Shown one piece after another: positions 1-6,373 of a stretch of DNA of 7,921 bases. The stretch spans positions 1 through 7,921 of the forward strand of contig PWGE01000405.1 of the NCBI GenBank assembly GCA_003554345.1, written 5' to 3'. The position numbers were made by a program, and so were the translations under genes. Positions within the stretch are counted from its first letter, which is position 1. The number at the start of each line of letters is the position of its first letter. This stretch comes from T1SED10-198M sp003554345 [NCBI: Candidatus Sumerlaeota bacterium] (GTDB taxonomy: Bacteria > Sumerlaeota > T1SED10-198M). The notes beneath the pieces are model-generated. The model was not told the DNA's origin. It did no database searches and was given only the letters and a program-made list of their open reading frames with translations.

Positions 1-313
1 GTTTTCCCCTTCGAAGCCGGTCATCATCCATTGCCGGAAGATCGTCGTGAATCAGGGAATAGGTATGTATGAGCTCAACAGCAGAGGCAACGGGTAAAGC
101 CTTTTTCCAGCTGTTATCGAATAGAAGATATCCGGCGAGACAGAGAAGAGGGCGAATGCGTTTTCCTCCTGCAAAAAGGGAATGTTCCATGGCGTCGTAA
201 ATGACCTCTGGATAGCGTCGAATGTTCTTCATATAAGAGCGTAAATAATCTTCAATCGGAGGTATATACGTTTTAAAAAAATGGTTTAGTTCGCCTGTTG
301 CCTGATTATTCAT
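1..313 (-). CDS. ispA: Polyprenyl (farnesyl/geranyl) diphosphate synthase, N-terminal part, cut by window edge
   Basis: This is a cytoplasmic head-to-tail prenyltransferase that condenses isopentenyl diphosphate with allylic diphosphates, normally giving C15 farnesyl diphosphate for undecaprenyl and quinone synthesis. The 104 visible residues include the GGKRIRP substrate-binding motif (residues 49-55) and the first aspartate-rich motif at 90-96 (DDLPAMD). The four residues between its second and last Asp mark the bacterial type II FPP synthase form. The C-terminal two thirds, including the second Asp-rich motif, lie beyond position 1. The ATG at 313-311 overlaps the stop of xseB by 8 nt, and GGGAG lies 9 nt upstream. 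The xseA-xseB-ispA order is common in Bacillota. Family identity is secure. Exact chain length (C10, C15 or C20) is inferred from the motif and cannot be proven here. Confidence 0.95.
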   Translation of the reverse strand, partial: MNNQATGELNHFFKTYIPPIEDYLRSYMKNIRRYPEVIYDAMEHSLFAGGKRIRPLLCLAGYLLFDNSWKKALPVASAVELIHTYSLIHDDLPAMDDDRLRRGK

Positions 314-566
314 CGTCTTTATCTCCCGTCGTTTCTTCCTCTTCGGAAAATTCTTCTACCCGCATTGTCTCGTCATCCTGCTTGGTTAAAACTTCAATTT
401 TCTGCTCGTATTCCCGTAATTTTTTCTGACAGGATTCTAAAAGTTTTTTTCCTTCTTCATATAAACGAATATACTCATCAATATCATCCAGATCTCCTTC
501 CATTTTCTGGACGATATCTTCCAGTTTTTTGAGCGCTTCTTCAAATTTTAATTTTTCATTTTTCAT
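306..566 (-). CDS. xseB: Exodeoxyribonuclease VII small subunit
   Basis: This is the small subunit of exonuclease VII, which binds the large subunit XseA in several copies to make a cytoplasmic, metal-independent single-strand DNA exonuclease. At 86 residues it has the usual size. Residues 5-62 form the family's helical hairpin, with the signature [12 protein letters not shown], a central LYEEGKKL and a following cysteine and [12 protein letters not shown] segment. Residues 64-86 are a highly acidic, probably disordered tail. The start ATG at 566 overlaps the xseA stop in an ATGA, with GAGGA 6 nt upstream. This arrangement suits fixed-ratio synthesis of the two subunits. Its stop lies inside the ispA start region (8-nt overlap). 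Confidence 0.95.
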   Translation of the reverse strand: MKNEKLKFEEALKKLEDIVQKMEGDLDDIDEYIRLYEEGKKLLESCQKKLREYEQKIEVLTKQDDETMRVEEFSEEEETTGDKDDE

Positions 567-2026
567 TCTTCATCCTCGATGCGAGCTGATTTTTTACCGT
601 CATAAAAACGAATATCAACAGGCTGATTTTTGGTTGTATCAGCCCCTCTTTTTACTGGAAAACCCTTTTTGTCATATACAATAGTATATCCTTTTTTCAA
701 CAGATTAAAAGGATTGGTTGTTTCCAGCAATTGAGCCAGATGGGAAAGTTGCGTCTGTTTATTATCCACCTGACGTTTCATGGCCTGTATTAAACGAGCC
801 CTATGATGGGAGGGGAGTTTTTTGTGATGTATCATGAGAGACTGGGGGTGACAGCGGTGTAATCGACGGGTGAGATAAATGAATTCCCGGTTTTTCCTGA
901 GAAATGCCTGTTGGAAAGAAAAATTCATGCGTTGCTGGTAATCTTGAAGTTGCTCCTTTCTTCGCGAAACCATCAGGACAGGAGAAAGGACTTTTAAATG
1001 TTGATTGAGATAGTCCAGTTTTCGACGGGACTGTTTCTCCATTTGTTGAAGCCCCCTGTTAAGAAGTTGGCGATAATCGTCCAGAAGCTGTTGTTTCTTA
1101 TTGATAAATAATTGTGGTTGTTGCAGGTAGGGATGTTTATGGAGGCGTAAGAAAGTGGAGGCGACTGCCTGATAACGTAAATGTATCAGATGGTCAAGGC
1201 GTTTGGAGTACTGTTGCAGGTTCCGGAAAAGAGTAACATGGTTTTCCGTGACCTTTTCGGCAGCAGCTGAGGGGGTTTCTGCCCGGTAATCTGCTACTAA
1301 ATCTGTGATAACGATATCACTTTGATGACCGACTGCAGAGATAACCGGAATGGGAAATTCAAAAAGGGCCCGGGCAACCTTCTCTTCATTGAAAGCCCAC
1401 AGGTCTTCCAGGGATCCCCCTCCCCTTCCTAAAATGACTATATCGAGATCTCCGTACGCAGCAAAATCTTTCAAAGCCTGCACCAGGTCAGGTACAGCCT
1501 CCTCTCCCTGAACAACGGCAGGACGAATAATAATGTGAGCATAGGGATTTCGGCGGCGAATGATATTGATGATATCTCTTATGGCGGCGCCTCTTTTAGA
1601 AGTGATAACGCCTATTCGTGCAGGATATGGAGGGAGAGCCTGTTTGTTTTCTTCGTTGAATAAACCCTCTTTTTCAAGCCGGGCTTTAATTCGTAGAAAC
1701 TCCCGATAAAATTCTCCTTCTCCGGTTTTTCTTATATCCTGTACAATAAGCTGATAGTTTCCCCGCGGACCGTATACGGTGAGATTTCCCCGGGCCAGCA
1801 CCATGTCACCTGTTTGAAAAGAGGTCCTGGTACGGCGGGAATAACGCTTGAAAAGTACACAGGGCAGGATATCAGGATCCTCTTTCAGGGAAAAGTAACA
1901 ATGCCCACGTGCAGATTCTTTCCAGCTTGAAATTTCACCCTCTACTTCAATGTTATGATAATGGCTGAGCAGCAGAAACTCCACCTTTCTTATCAATTGA
2001 CGAACCCGATACACCCTGTCAGTCAT
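563..2026 (-). CDS. xseA: Exodeoxyribonuclease VII large subunit
   Basis: This is the catalytic subunit of exonuclease VII, which degrades single-stranded DNA from both ends to oligonucleotides during repair. Residues 1-100 match the N-terminal OB-fold (EVEGEISSWKESARGHCYFSLK). Residues 115-260 carry the catalytic core: TSKRGAAIRDI (142-152), GRGGGSLEDLWAFNEE (200-215), SAVGHQSD (230-237) and TPSAAAE (251-257). The residues known to be essential in E. coli XseA correspond here to Asp151, Arg201, His234 and Asp237. The usual GHETD reads GHQSD. Residues 260-430 are a long Arg/Lys/Gln-rich helical region, followed by the usual C-terminal NPFNLLKKGYTIV segment. At 487 residues it is somewhat longer than the roughly 450 usual for the family, the excess lying in the helical region. 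The start is coupled to the ymdB stop by an 8-nt overlap and its own Shine-Dalgarno is weak, so translation probably depends on ymdB. Confidence 0.97.
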   Translation of the reverse strand: MTDRVYRVRQLIRKVEFLLLSHYHNIEVEGEISSWKESARGHCYFSLKEDPDILPCVLFKRYSRRTRTSFQTGDMVLARGNLTVYGPRGNYQLIVQDIRKTGEGEFYREFLRIKARLEKEGLFNEENKQALPPYPARIGVITSKRGAAIRDIINIIRRRNPYAHIIIRPAVVQGEEAVPDLVQALKDFAAYGDLDIVILGRGGGSLEDLWAFNEEKVARALFEFPIPVISAVGHQSDIVITDLVADYRAETPSAAAEKVTENHVTLFRNLQQYSKRLDHLIHLRYQAVASTFLRLHKHPYLQQPQLFINKKQQLLDDYRQLLNRGLQQMEKQSRRKLDYLNQHLKVLSPVLMVSRRKEQLQDYQQRMNFSFQQAFLRKNREFIYLTRRLHRCHPQSLMIHHKKLPSHHRARLIQAMKRQVDNKQTQLSHLAQLLETTNPFNLLKKGYTIVYDKKGFPVKRGADTTKNQPVDIRFYDGKKSARIEDEE

Positions 2027-2813
2027 AAGAACGATTTACTCTTGAGATGGTTTTCACCTGAAAGGTGTTTTTTTCAATTTCTATCAAAACTCCGTTTATT
2101 TGGGGGTTCTTTTTTGCCTGGTCAAAACGCCGCGAAATAGCTCCTGCTGTCAGGTAACGTTCAATAACCACTTCTTTCTTCACCCCGATTACAGAGTGGT
2201 GGGGACCGGTCATTCCTACATCGGTTAAGTAGGCGGTACCCCCCGGCAGGATGGTTTCATCTGCTGTTTGGACGTGGGTGTGAGTTCCCAGCACGGCACT
2301 TACCTTACCGTCTAAATACCACCCCAGCGCTTTTTTTTCCGAGGTGGCTTCAGCATGAAAATCAATAATTATGGGAGAGTCTGAATCTTCCTCCCGTATC
2401 TCGTCAATGGCTTTATGTAAAGCCTGAAAAGGACAGTCAATTGGTTCCATGAAGACCCTCCCCTGGGCACAGAGTATCCAGAGGTGCCTTTTTCCTACCG
2501 GCAGCCGGACCTTTATTTTGCCCGGCAGGTCGGCGGGATAGTTCAATGGTCGAACCAGGGGAATCCTGTTATTTTCAAAAATTGAGAAAACCTCTTTTTT
2601 ATCCCAGATATGATTGCCGGAAGTATAGGCATCAATACCTGCCTCTTGCATTTCTACCATGAGAGGTGGAGTGACTCCGATGCCTCCAGCCAGATTCTCT
2701 ACGTTGGCTATGATAGCGTCTGTCTGCAGTTCTTTCCGTAATTCGGAAAGATGCTCTTTACAAATACGTCGCCCTACTCGCCCATACACATCACCTAAAA
2801 AAAGAACTCTCAT
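2019..2813 (-). CDS. ymdB: YmdB-family metallophosphoesterase (TIGR00282 type), probable 2',3'-cyclic nucleotide phosphodiesterase
   Basis: This is a cytoplasmic calcineurin-like phosphoesterase. Its B. subtilis relative hydrolyses 2',3'-cyclic nucleotides and influences motile-versus-biofilm cell fate. At 264 residues it has the family's normal length. All metal and active-site motifs are visible: GDVYGRVGR with Asp8, the VENLAGG segment with Glu39-Asn40, SGNHIWD with Asn67-His68, DFHAEATSEK with His153, and GTHTHVQTAD with His178 and His180. An intact catalytic centre is therefore expected. The start at 2813 lies in an ATGA overlap with the glycosyltransferase stop and is preceded by a strong AAAGGAGA 5 nt away. 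In many relatives ymdB sits near rny or spoVS, but here it is inside a repair-gene string. The cyclic-nucleotide role is inferred from the family, and the in vivo substrate is unknown. Confidence 0.93.
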   Translation of the reverse strand: MRVLFLGDVYGRVGRRICKEHLSELRKELQTDAIIANVENLAGGIGVTPPLMVEMQEAGIDAYTSGNHIWDKKEVFSIFENNRIPLVRPLNYPADLPGKIKVRLPVGKRHLWILCAQGRVFMEPIDCPFQALHKAIDEIREEDSDSPIIIDFHAEATSEKKALGWYLDGKVSAVLGTHTHVQTADETILPGGTAYLTDVGMTGPHHSVIGVKKEVVIERYLTAGAISRRFDQAKKNPQINGVLIEIEKNTFQVKTISRVNRSYD

Positions 2814-3964
2814 GTCATCTCCTTTCTCTCAATAGTTTCCCGATATATGCTTTTGACAGTTTCCATCATGTTTTCTTCTGTAAACAAATGTCTTGCCCGT
2901 TTCCAGCCTTTATCTCCCATCTCTTTTGCCTTTTGGGGATTTTCCAGCAGTGAATTCAGAGCACGGGTCAGAGCAACCTGGTCACCCGGAGGAACATTTA
3001 TCCCGGTTTCTTCGTGGAGATTGACGAAAGGTACACCAGTATCCAGTGATGTGGAAATGATGGGTTTTGCGCAAAACTGGGCTTCAATCTGGCATAAACC
3101 ATATGCTTCGCTGCGGAGAATAGAAGGAAGAACAAAAATGTCTGCAGCATGGTAATACCAGGGAAGCTCATATTCCGGGACCTCACCAGGCAGATAAACG
3201 CGCTCTTTCAATTCAGGTGTTTTGTGTATGGTTTCTTCAATGTCATGTTTTAATGGACCATCGCCCAGTAAAACAAGGGAAGCAGAAGAATGAACGTGTC
3301 GGAATGCTTCCAGCAAGATGTGAATGCCCTTATAATAACGAAAAACACCGGCAAAAAGAACAAGGGGGGTTCCATATTTTTTTCGAAGCCGGGAAGATTG
3401 TTCAGAAACAAGAGGAGTGCTTTGAAAAGGGGTGGAGTCCAGCCCGAGGGGTACAACCCGACAGCGCGACCGGTGTTGTTGCAGTGGCTCAGAACTGTCC
3501 AGATAACGCCTGGAAGTGGGCATAATCATCTGACACTTCTTCAGAAACCTGTGCATGAGTGGTGTATAAAATTTTAAGGCTACTCTCTGACGGACAATAT
3601 CACTGTGGTATGTCGCCACCCAGGGAGTCCGGCTGCGTGAGAGCAAGCCTGCGATTTCACTGGTAGGACTGGGGAAATGAAAGTGATAGATATCGGCTTC
3701 TAGTCGGGAAAGAGCTTTAATATAAGCCGGGGAAAAAGGGGCTGACTGAAAACGAAACCATTCGCCGGTTTTTATAACGGGTATTCCTTTATAATTTTCA
3801 CGGACAGTTTTTTTTGAGTGTTTATTGCACACCAGGGCAGATACATCAAACTCGGGATCTTGATGAAGATTACAAGTCATAATATTGAGGATTTTTTCGA
3901 TGCCCCCTACCACCGGAGGGTAAAAATCCTTGTAAAGATGGAGTATTCTTAATGGTTTTTTCAT
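2810..3964 (-). CDS. GT4-family glycosyltransferase (GT-B fold)
   Basis: This is a probable retaining glycosyltransferase moving a sugar from a nucleotide-sugar donor onto a lipid-linked or cell-surface glycan acceptor. The 384 residues show a two-domain GT-B layout. The N-terminal acceptor domain has HLYKDFYPPVVGGIEK (residues 9-24) and TYHSDIVRQ (118-126). The C-terminal donor domain has FAGVFRYYKG (204-213), with Arg209 and Lys212 in the usual diphosphate-binding positions, LLGDGP (232-237), and the EX7E motif Glu286-Glu294 followed by GLCQIEAQF. No membrane segment or signal peptide is evident. The open frame extends 29 codons further upstream, but the ATG at 3964 is preferred: it has AGGGAG 10 nt upstream, begins the conserved KKPLRILHL strand and overlaps the Nudix stop as ATGA. 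Donor and acceptor cannot be read from the sequence. Nothing else in the window makes a glycan. Confidence 0.9.
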   Translation of the reverse strand: MKKPLRILHLYKDFYPPVVGGIEKILNIMTCNLHQDPEFDVSALVCNKHSKKTVRENYKGIPVIKTGEWFRFQSAPFSPAYIKALSRLEADIYHFHFPSPTSEIAGLLSRSRTPWVATYHSDIVRQRVALKFYTPLMHRFLKKCQMIMPTSRRYLDSSEPLQQHRSRCRVVPLGLDSTPFQSTPLVSEQSSRLRKKYGTPLVLFAGVFRYYKGIHILLEAFRHVHSSASLVLLGDGPLKHDIEETIHKTPELKERVYLPGEVPEYELPWYYHAADIFVLPSILRSEAYGLCQIEAQFCAKPIISTSLDTGVPFVNLHEETGINVPPGDQVALTRALNSLLENPQKAKEMGDKGWKRARHLFTEENMMETVKSIYRETIERKEMT

Positions 3965-4377
3965 GTTGACTGAGCTCCCTGTATCTTTTCCAGCATTTCC
4001 TGATCGGCAGGAGCAAGCGTATATTCTCTTATCCTGTGAAATTCCTCCCACCTGTAATCAGCATGACTGTTCAGGGTGAAATTCCTCAGGCATTTTATCC
4101 GTGCAGAGATGAGATAGAAATGTATGGCGCATTTCTTTTCCTCATCATAAAAGTCAAGTTCAGACAGTATAGTAAGGTTTTTGAGTTCTAGTTGAAATTC
4201 TTCCCCGATTTCACGTGTTAAGGTTTCAGTAGGAGTTTCTCCTTTTTTCAGCTTGCCGCCGGGAAATTCCCATACACCCGGTGGATAGTCGTCGTCGCGG
4301 CGCCTGGCGAGAAGTATTCTTCCTTTTTCGTCACGAATAATGCCTGCTGCTACCTGCATGCTGGTTTGATTATTCAT
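3961..4377 (-). CDS. MutT-like Nudix hydrolase, probable 8-oxo-dGTP diphosphatase
   Basis: This is a 138-residue single-domain Nudix enzyme that probably hydrolyses oxidised or non-canonical (d)NTPs to monophosphates before polymerases can incorporate them. The opening VAAGIIRDEKGRILLARR (residues 9-26), then WEFPGGKLKKGE (36-47) and the late LAPADQEML, is the pattern typical of MutT. The Nudix box spans 41-63 with Gly41, Glu47, Arg55, Glu56, Glu59 and Glu60 all present, so metal binding should be intact. The consensus Gly before the final hydrophobic residue is replaced by Gln62. The start at 4377 is chosen because GGAG lies 6 nt upstream and it overlaps the recJ stop by 8 nt. The internal Met7 has no RBS. 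Being between recJ and the rest of the unit supports a nucleotide-pool or repair role, but substrate preference is inferred. Confidence 0.9.
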   Translation of the reverse strand: MNNQTSMQVAAGIIRDEKGRILLARRRDDDYPPGVWEFPGGKLKKGETPTETLTREIGEEFQLELKNLTILSELDFYDEEKKCAIHFYLISARIKCLRNFTLNSHADYRWEEFHRIREYTLAPADQEMLEKIQGAQST

Positions 4378-6079
4378 GTGCTACTCCGTTTGGTCGTGCA
4401 TCTTTGACGACTAACTGAAAGTCGGAAAAGCAGTTTTCTTCAACTGTAAATAAAAAATCAAACTCTTTTTCCGGAAAAGAAGGATAAGGACTGTTAAAAT
4501 AGATGGCGGGACAGAGCATTTTATTTTTTCCCTGCAGGAAAAATTTCAGGTGAGTATCTTTAAGCAGGCGTTGTCTTCCGGCAGAGGTTTTCCGGAGGGC
4601 GAAAAGAGGTGCAGGATTGCCCATGCCAAATGGTTGAAGAATTTTGATAATCTCCTTTAATTCAGGGTGAAGCTCTTCTGCTGTTATTTCTGCATCGACT
4701 TCATATTGAGGAAAAAAATCTTCTGGTGAAAGGTTGTTTCTGGCATATTCTTCCAGTAAAGACTGAAATTGAGGAGCGTGCTCCTTTTTCAGAGAAAATC
4801 CGCCGGCATGTTTGTGTCCCCCGTACTTTTCCAGGACGTCCCGGCAGTAGTCCAGCGCTTCCTTGACATGGAAATTCTTAATGCCCCGTGCCGATCCCTT
4901 TATCTCGTCTTCTTTTTCTACTGCTAAAAAGGCAGGTCGATGAAATCTTTCGCTTAAACGGGAGGTGACGATACCGATGACTCCTTCATGCCAGTCGGGT
5001 TGGGAGAAGAAAAGAACCGGCTTATTCCTGGTGTGAACAGCCTCTTCTGCCTTTATCTGAACCTGTTGCAATATTTTTTTCTCCAGTTTCTGGCGCTTCT
5101 GATTCATGTTTTCCAGAAATCCTGCAATTTCTACCAGCTTGTGATGCTCAGTAGAGGTTAAAAGTTTGACCCCATATTTAGCATGGGCGATACGTCCTCC
5201 TGCATTGAGACGGGGCCCGATATGAAATCCCAGCTGCCCGGGCTTGATGCCGTCAAAATTGACTCCTGCTACCCGGCACAGCTGGCGAAGCCCGGGATTT
5301 GTGGTTCTTGAGAATTGTTGGAGTCCATGGGCTACCAGGATGCGGTTTTCTCCGGTAAGTGGTGATACATCCACTACCGTTCCCAGGGCGACCAGATCCA
5401 GCAATCTGTTAATGGGTTCCAGGGTGTCTTTATTTAATCTCTTCTCACATCCTTCCCATAAAGCCCATCCCAGTTTAAAAGCGATTCCCACGCCTGCCAG
5501 GTTTTTATAGGGATATTTCTCTTCAGGTACATGGGGGTTAAGAATGGCATCTGCCGGTGGAAGAACCTCTCCTGCCAGATGATGATCGGTGAGAATGACC
5601 GAGATCCCCATTGATCTGGCTTTTTCTATGGAGGATACTGACTTTATACCGCAGTCAACTGTAATAATAAGGGCAGCTTTTTTGAGAACTGCATAGTGAG
5701 CAGCTTCTTCACTAAAACCATAGCCCTCTGAAAAACGGTCGGGAATATAGGTGTAAACTTTTGCCCCTAGTGCCTGGAATATTTTGTAAAGAAGAACGGT
5801 AGAAGTGATACCGTCTACATCATAGTCGCCTACCACAACTATGGGTTGGTTTGAATTGATAGCCTTTCGAGCAATATGGACGGCTTTTTCCATGTCCCGG
5901 AATAAAAAAGGAGAATGGAGTTTTTTAAGATCTTTGTTAAGGAAGGTGGGTACTTCATCCATTTGGTCATATGAGAACCTCCTGGAAACTATGCGGGCTA
6001 AAAGAGGGGGAAAACCAAGAGATTGAAGGTGTTGTTGTACTCTTTGATCATGTGGTTGAAGTATCCAGCGCGTTTTCAT
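4370..6079 (-). CDS. recJ: Single-stranded-DNA-specific exonuclease RecJ
   Basis: This is a cytoplasmic 5'-to-3' single-strand DNA exonuclease used in RecF-type recombination, base excision and mismatch repair. The DHH-domain motifs are complete: GDYDVDG (84-90), VDCG (141-144), TDHH (164-167) and LGTVVDVSPL with Asp237. GPRLNAGGRI follows at 288-297, then the DHHA1 part with EGVIGIVTSRL (365-375) and YGGHKHAGG (419-427). The last roughly 110 residues resemble the RecJ OB-fold region, with PFGMGNPAPLF at 483-493. At 569 residues it is the compact E. coli-like size (577), not the roughly 780-residue B. subtilis form with an extra C-terminal domain. It is the promoter-proximal gene of the overlapping unit. 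The RBS in front of the ATG is weak (AAGAGA in an A-run). Confidence 0.97.
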   Translation of the reverse strand: MKTRWILQPHDQRVQQHLQSLGFPPLLARIVSRRFSYDQMDEVPTFLNKDLKKLHSPFLFRDMEKAVHIARKAINSNQPIVVVGDYDVDGITSTVLLYKIFQALGAKVYTYIPDRFSEGYGFSEEAAHYAVLKKAALIITVDCGIKSVSSIEKARSMGISVILTDHHLAGEVLPPADAILNPHVPEEKYPYKNLAGVGIAFKLGWALWEGCEKRLNKDTLEPINRLLDLVALGTVVDVSPLTGENRILVAHGLQQFSRTTNPGLRQLCRVAGVNFDGIKPGQLGFHIGPRLNAGGRIAHAKYGVKLLTSTEHHKLVEIAGFLENMNQKRQKLEKKILQQVQIKAEEAVHTRNKPVLFFSQPDWHEGVIGIVTSRLSERFHRPAFLAVEKEDEIKGSARGIKNFHVKEALDYCRDVLEKYGGHKHAGGFSLKKEHAPQFQSLLEEYARNNLSPEDFFPQYEVDAEITAEELHPELKEIIKILQPFGMGNPAPLFALRKTSAGRQRLLKDTHLKFFLQGKNKMLCPAIYFNSPYPSFPEKEFDFLFTVEENCFSDFQLVVKDARPNGVAHE

Positions 6080-6173
6080 TTCTCTTTTTTTTCACTACCT
6101 GTTGTTTGGTTTAAAGTATATTTCATCTGCTTTTATATGTGTGACTTTTAAATAAAACTTTTTTGAATTCATC

Positions 6174-6185
6174 CCGTTTAAACGG
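6174..6185. promoter_or_regulatory. Perfect 12-bp palindrome CCGTTTAAACGG, candidate operator
   Basis: The twelve bases read identically on both strands with no spacer. The site covers the predicted transcription start of the recJ unit, a position where a dimeric repressor could block initiation. I do not recognise it as the site of a specific regulator. It does not match the CGAAC/GTTCG-type LexA box of Gram-positive bacteria. Confidence 0.4.
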
Positions 6186-6188
6186 TCA

Positions 6189-6216
6189 AATATACCACAT
6201 TGCCCCTGAAAAGCAA
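6189..6216 (-). promoter_or_regulatory. Candidate extended -10 promoter for the recJ gene string
   Basis: On the minus strand TGGTATATT (6197-6189) fits an extended -10 element with a one-mismatch TATAAT. TTGCTT (6216-6211) stands 16 bp upstream as a poor -35. Transcription would start near 6182, giving a leader of about 100 nt before recJ. A second -10-like TATACT occurs at 6120-6115 but has no -35. The assignment is by eye only. Confidence 0.4.
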
Positions 6217-6232
6217 ACAGCAGATAGCTGTT
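6216..6232. repeat. Inverted repeat AACAGC-AGATA-GCTGTT
   Basis: Two perfect 6-bp arms enclose a 5-nt loop. Read on the minus strand it is followed by TGCTTTTC, a poor T-run, so it could be a weak terminator for the exported-protein gene. It also abuts the candidate -35 of the recJ promoter, so a protein-binding role is the alternative. The sequence does not decide between them. Confidence 0.4.
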
Positions 6233-6310
6233 GAAAATCCGGTTTTTTCTCCATGGTAAAAACAGAGAAGGATCAAGAATTCGCTGTACAAAAAAAGTTC
6301 CCGGTAATTC

Positions 6311-6341
6311 CTGAAGAAAAAAGAGGATTTTCAGATATCCT
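6311..6341 (-). terminator. Weak intrinsic terminator candidate downstream of the exported-protein gene
   Basis: On the minus strand AGGAT (6341-6337) pairs with ATCCT (6328-6324) across an 8-nt loop, then CTTTTTTCTT follows. It lies about 30 nt after the stop codon of the upstream gene. The stem has only 5 bp with few GC pairs, so termination would be inefficient and some read-through into recJ is possible. Confidence 0.4.
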
Positions 6342-6373
6342 TTTATAACAGCTCTTCATCTGCTGGTTTGTTT

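Noticed and set aside
2847-3577. Several 60-102 codon open frames on the plus strand and in another minus frame within the glycosyltransferase gene
   Set aside because: They are antisense or out-of-frame shadows of a well-supported GT4 gene. They have no family-like motifs, and the 3217-3525 and 3290-3577 frames overlap each other.
3965-4051. 29-codon upstream extension of the glycosyltransferase frame
   Set aside because: It would overlap the conserved end of the Nudix gene, has Cys-rich non-family sequence and lacks the ATGA coupling and AGGGAG site seen at 3964.
5244-6026. Plus-strand open frames of 61 and 88 codons opposite recJ
   Set aside because: They lie opposite conserved RecJ motifs, show no RBS of note and have composition typical of antisense translation.
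6163-6189. TTGACC on the minus strand (6189-6184) as a -35 for recJ
   Set aside because: At 16-18 bp downstream there is no acceptable -10 (TCAAAA at 17 bp), so the extended -10 at 6197-6189 was preferred.
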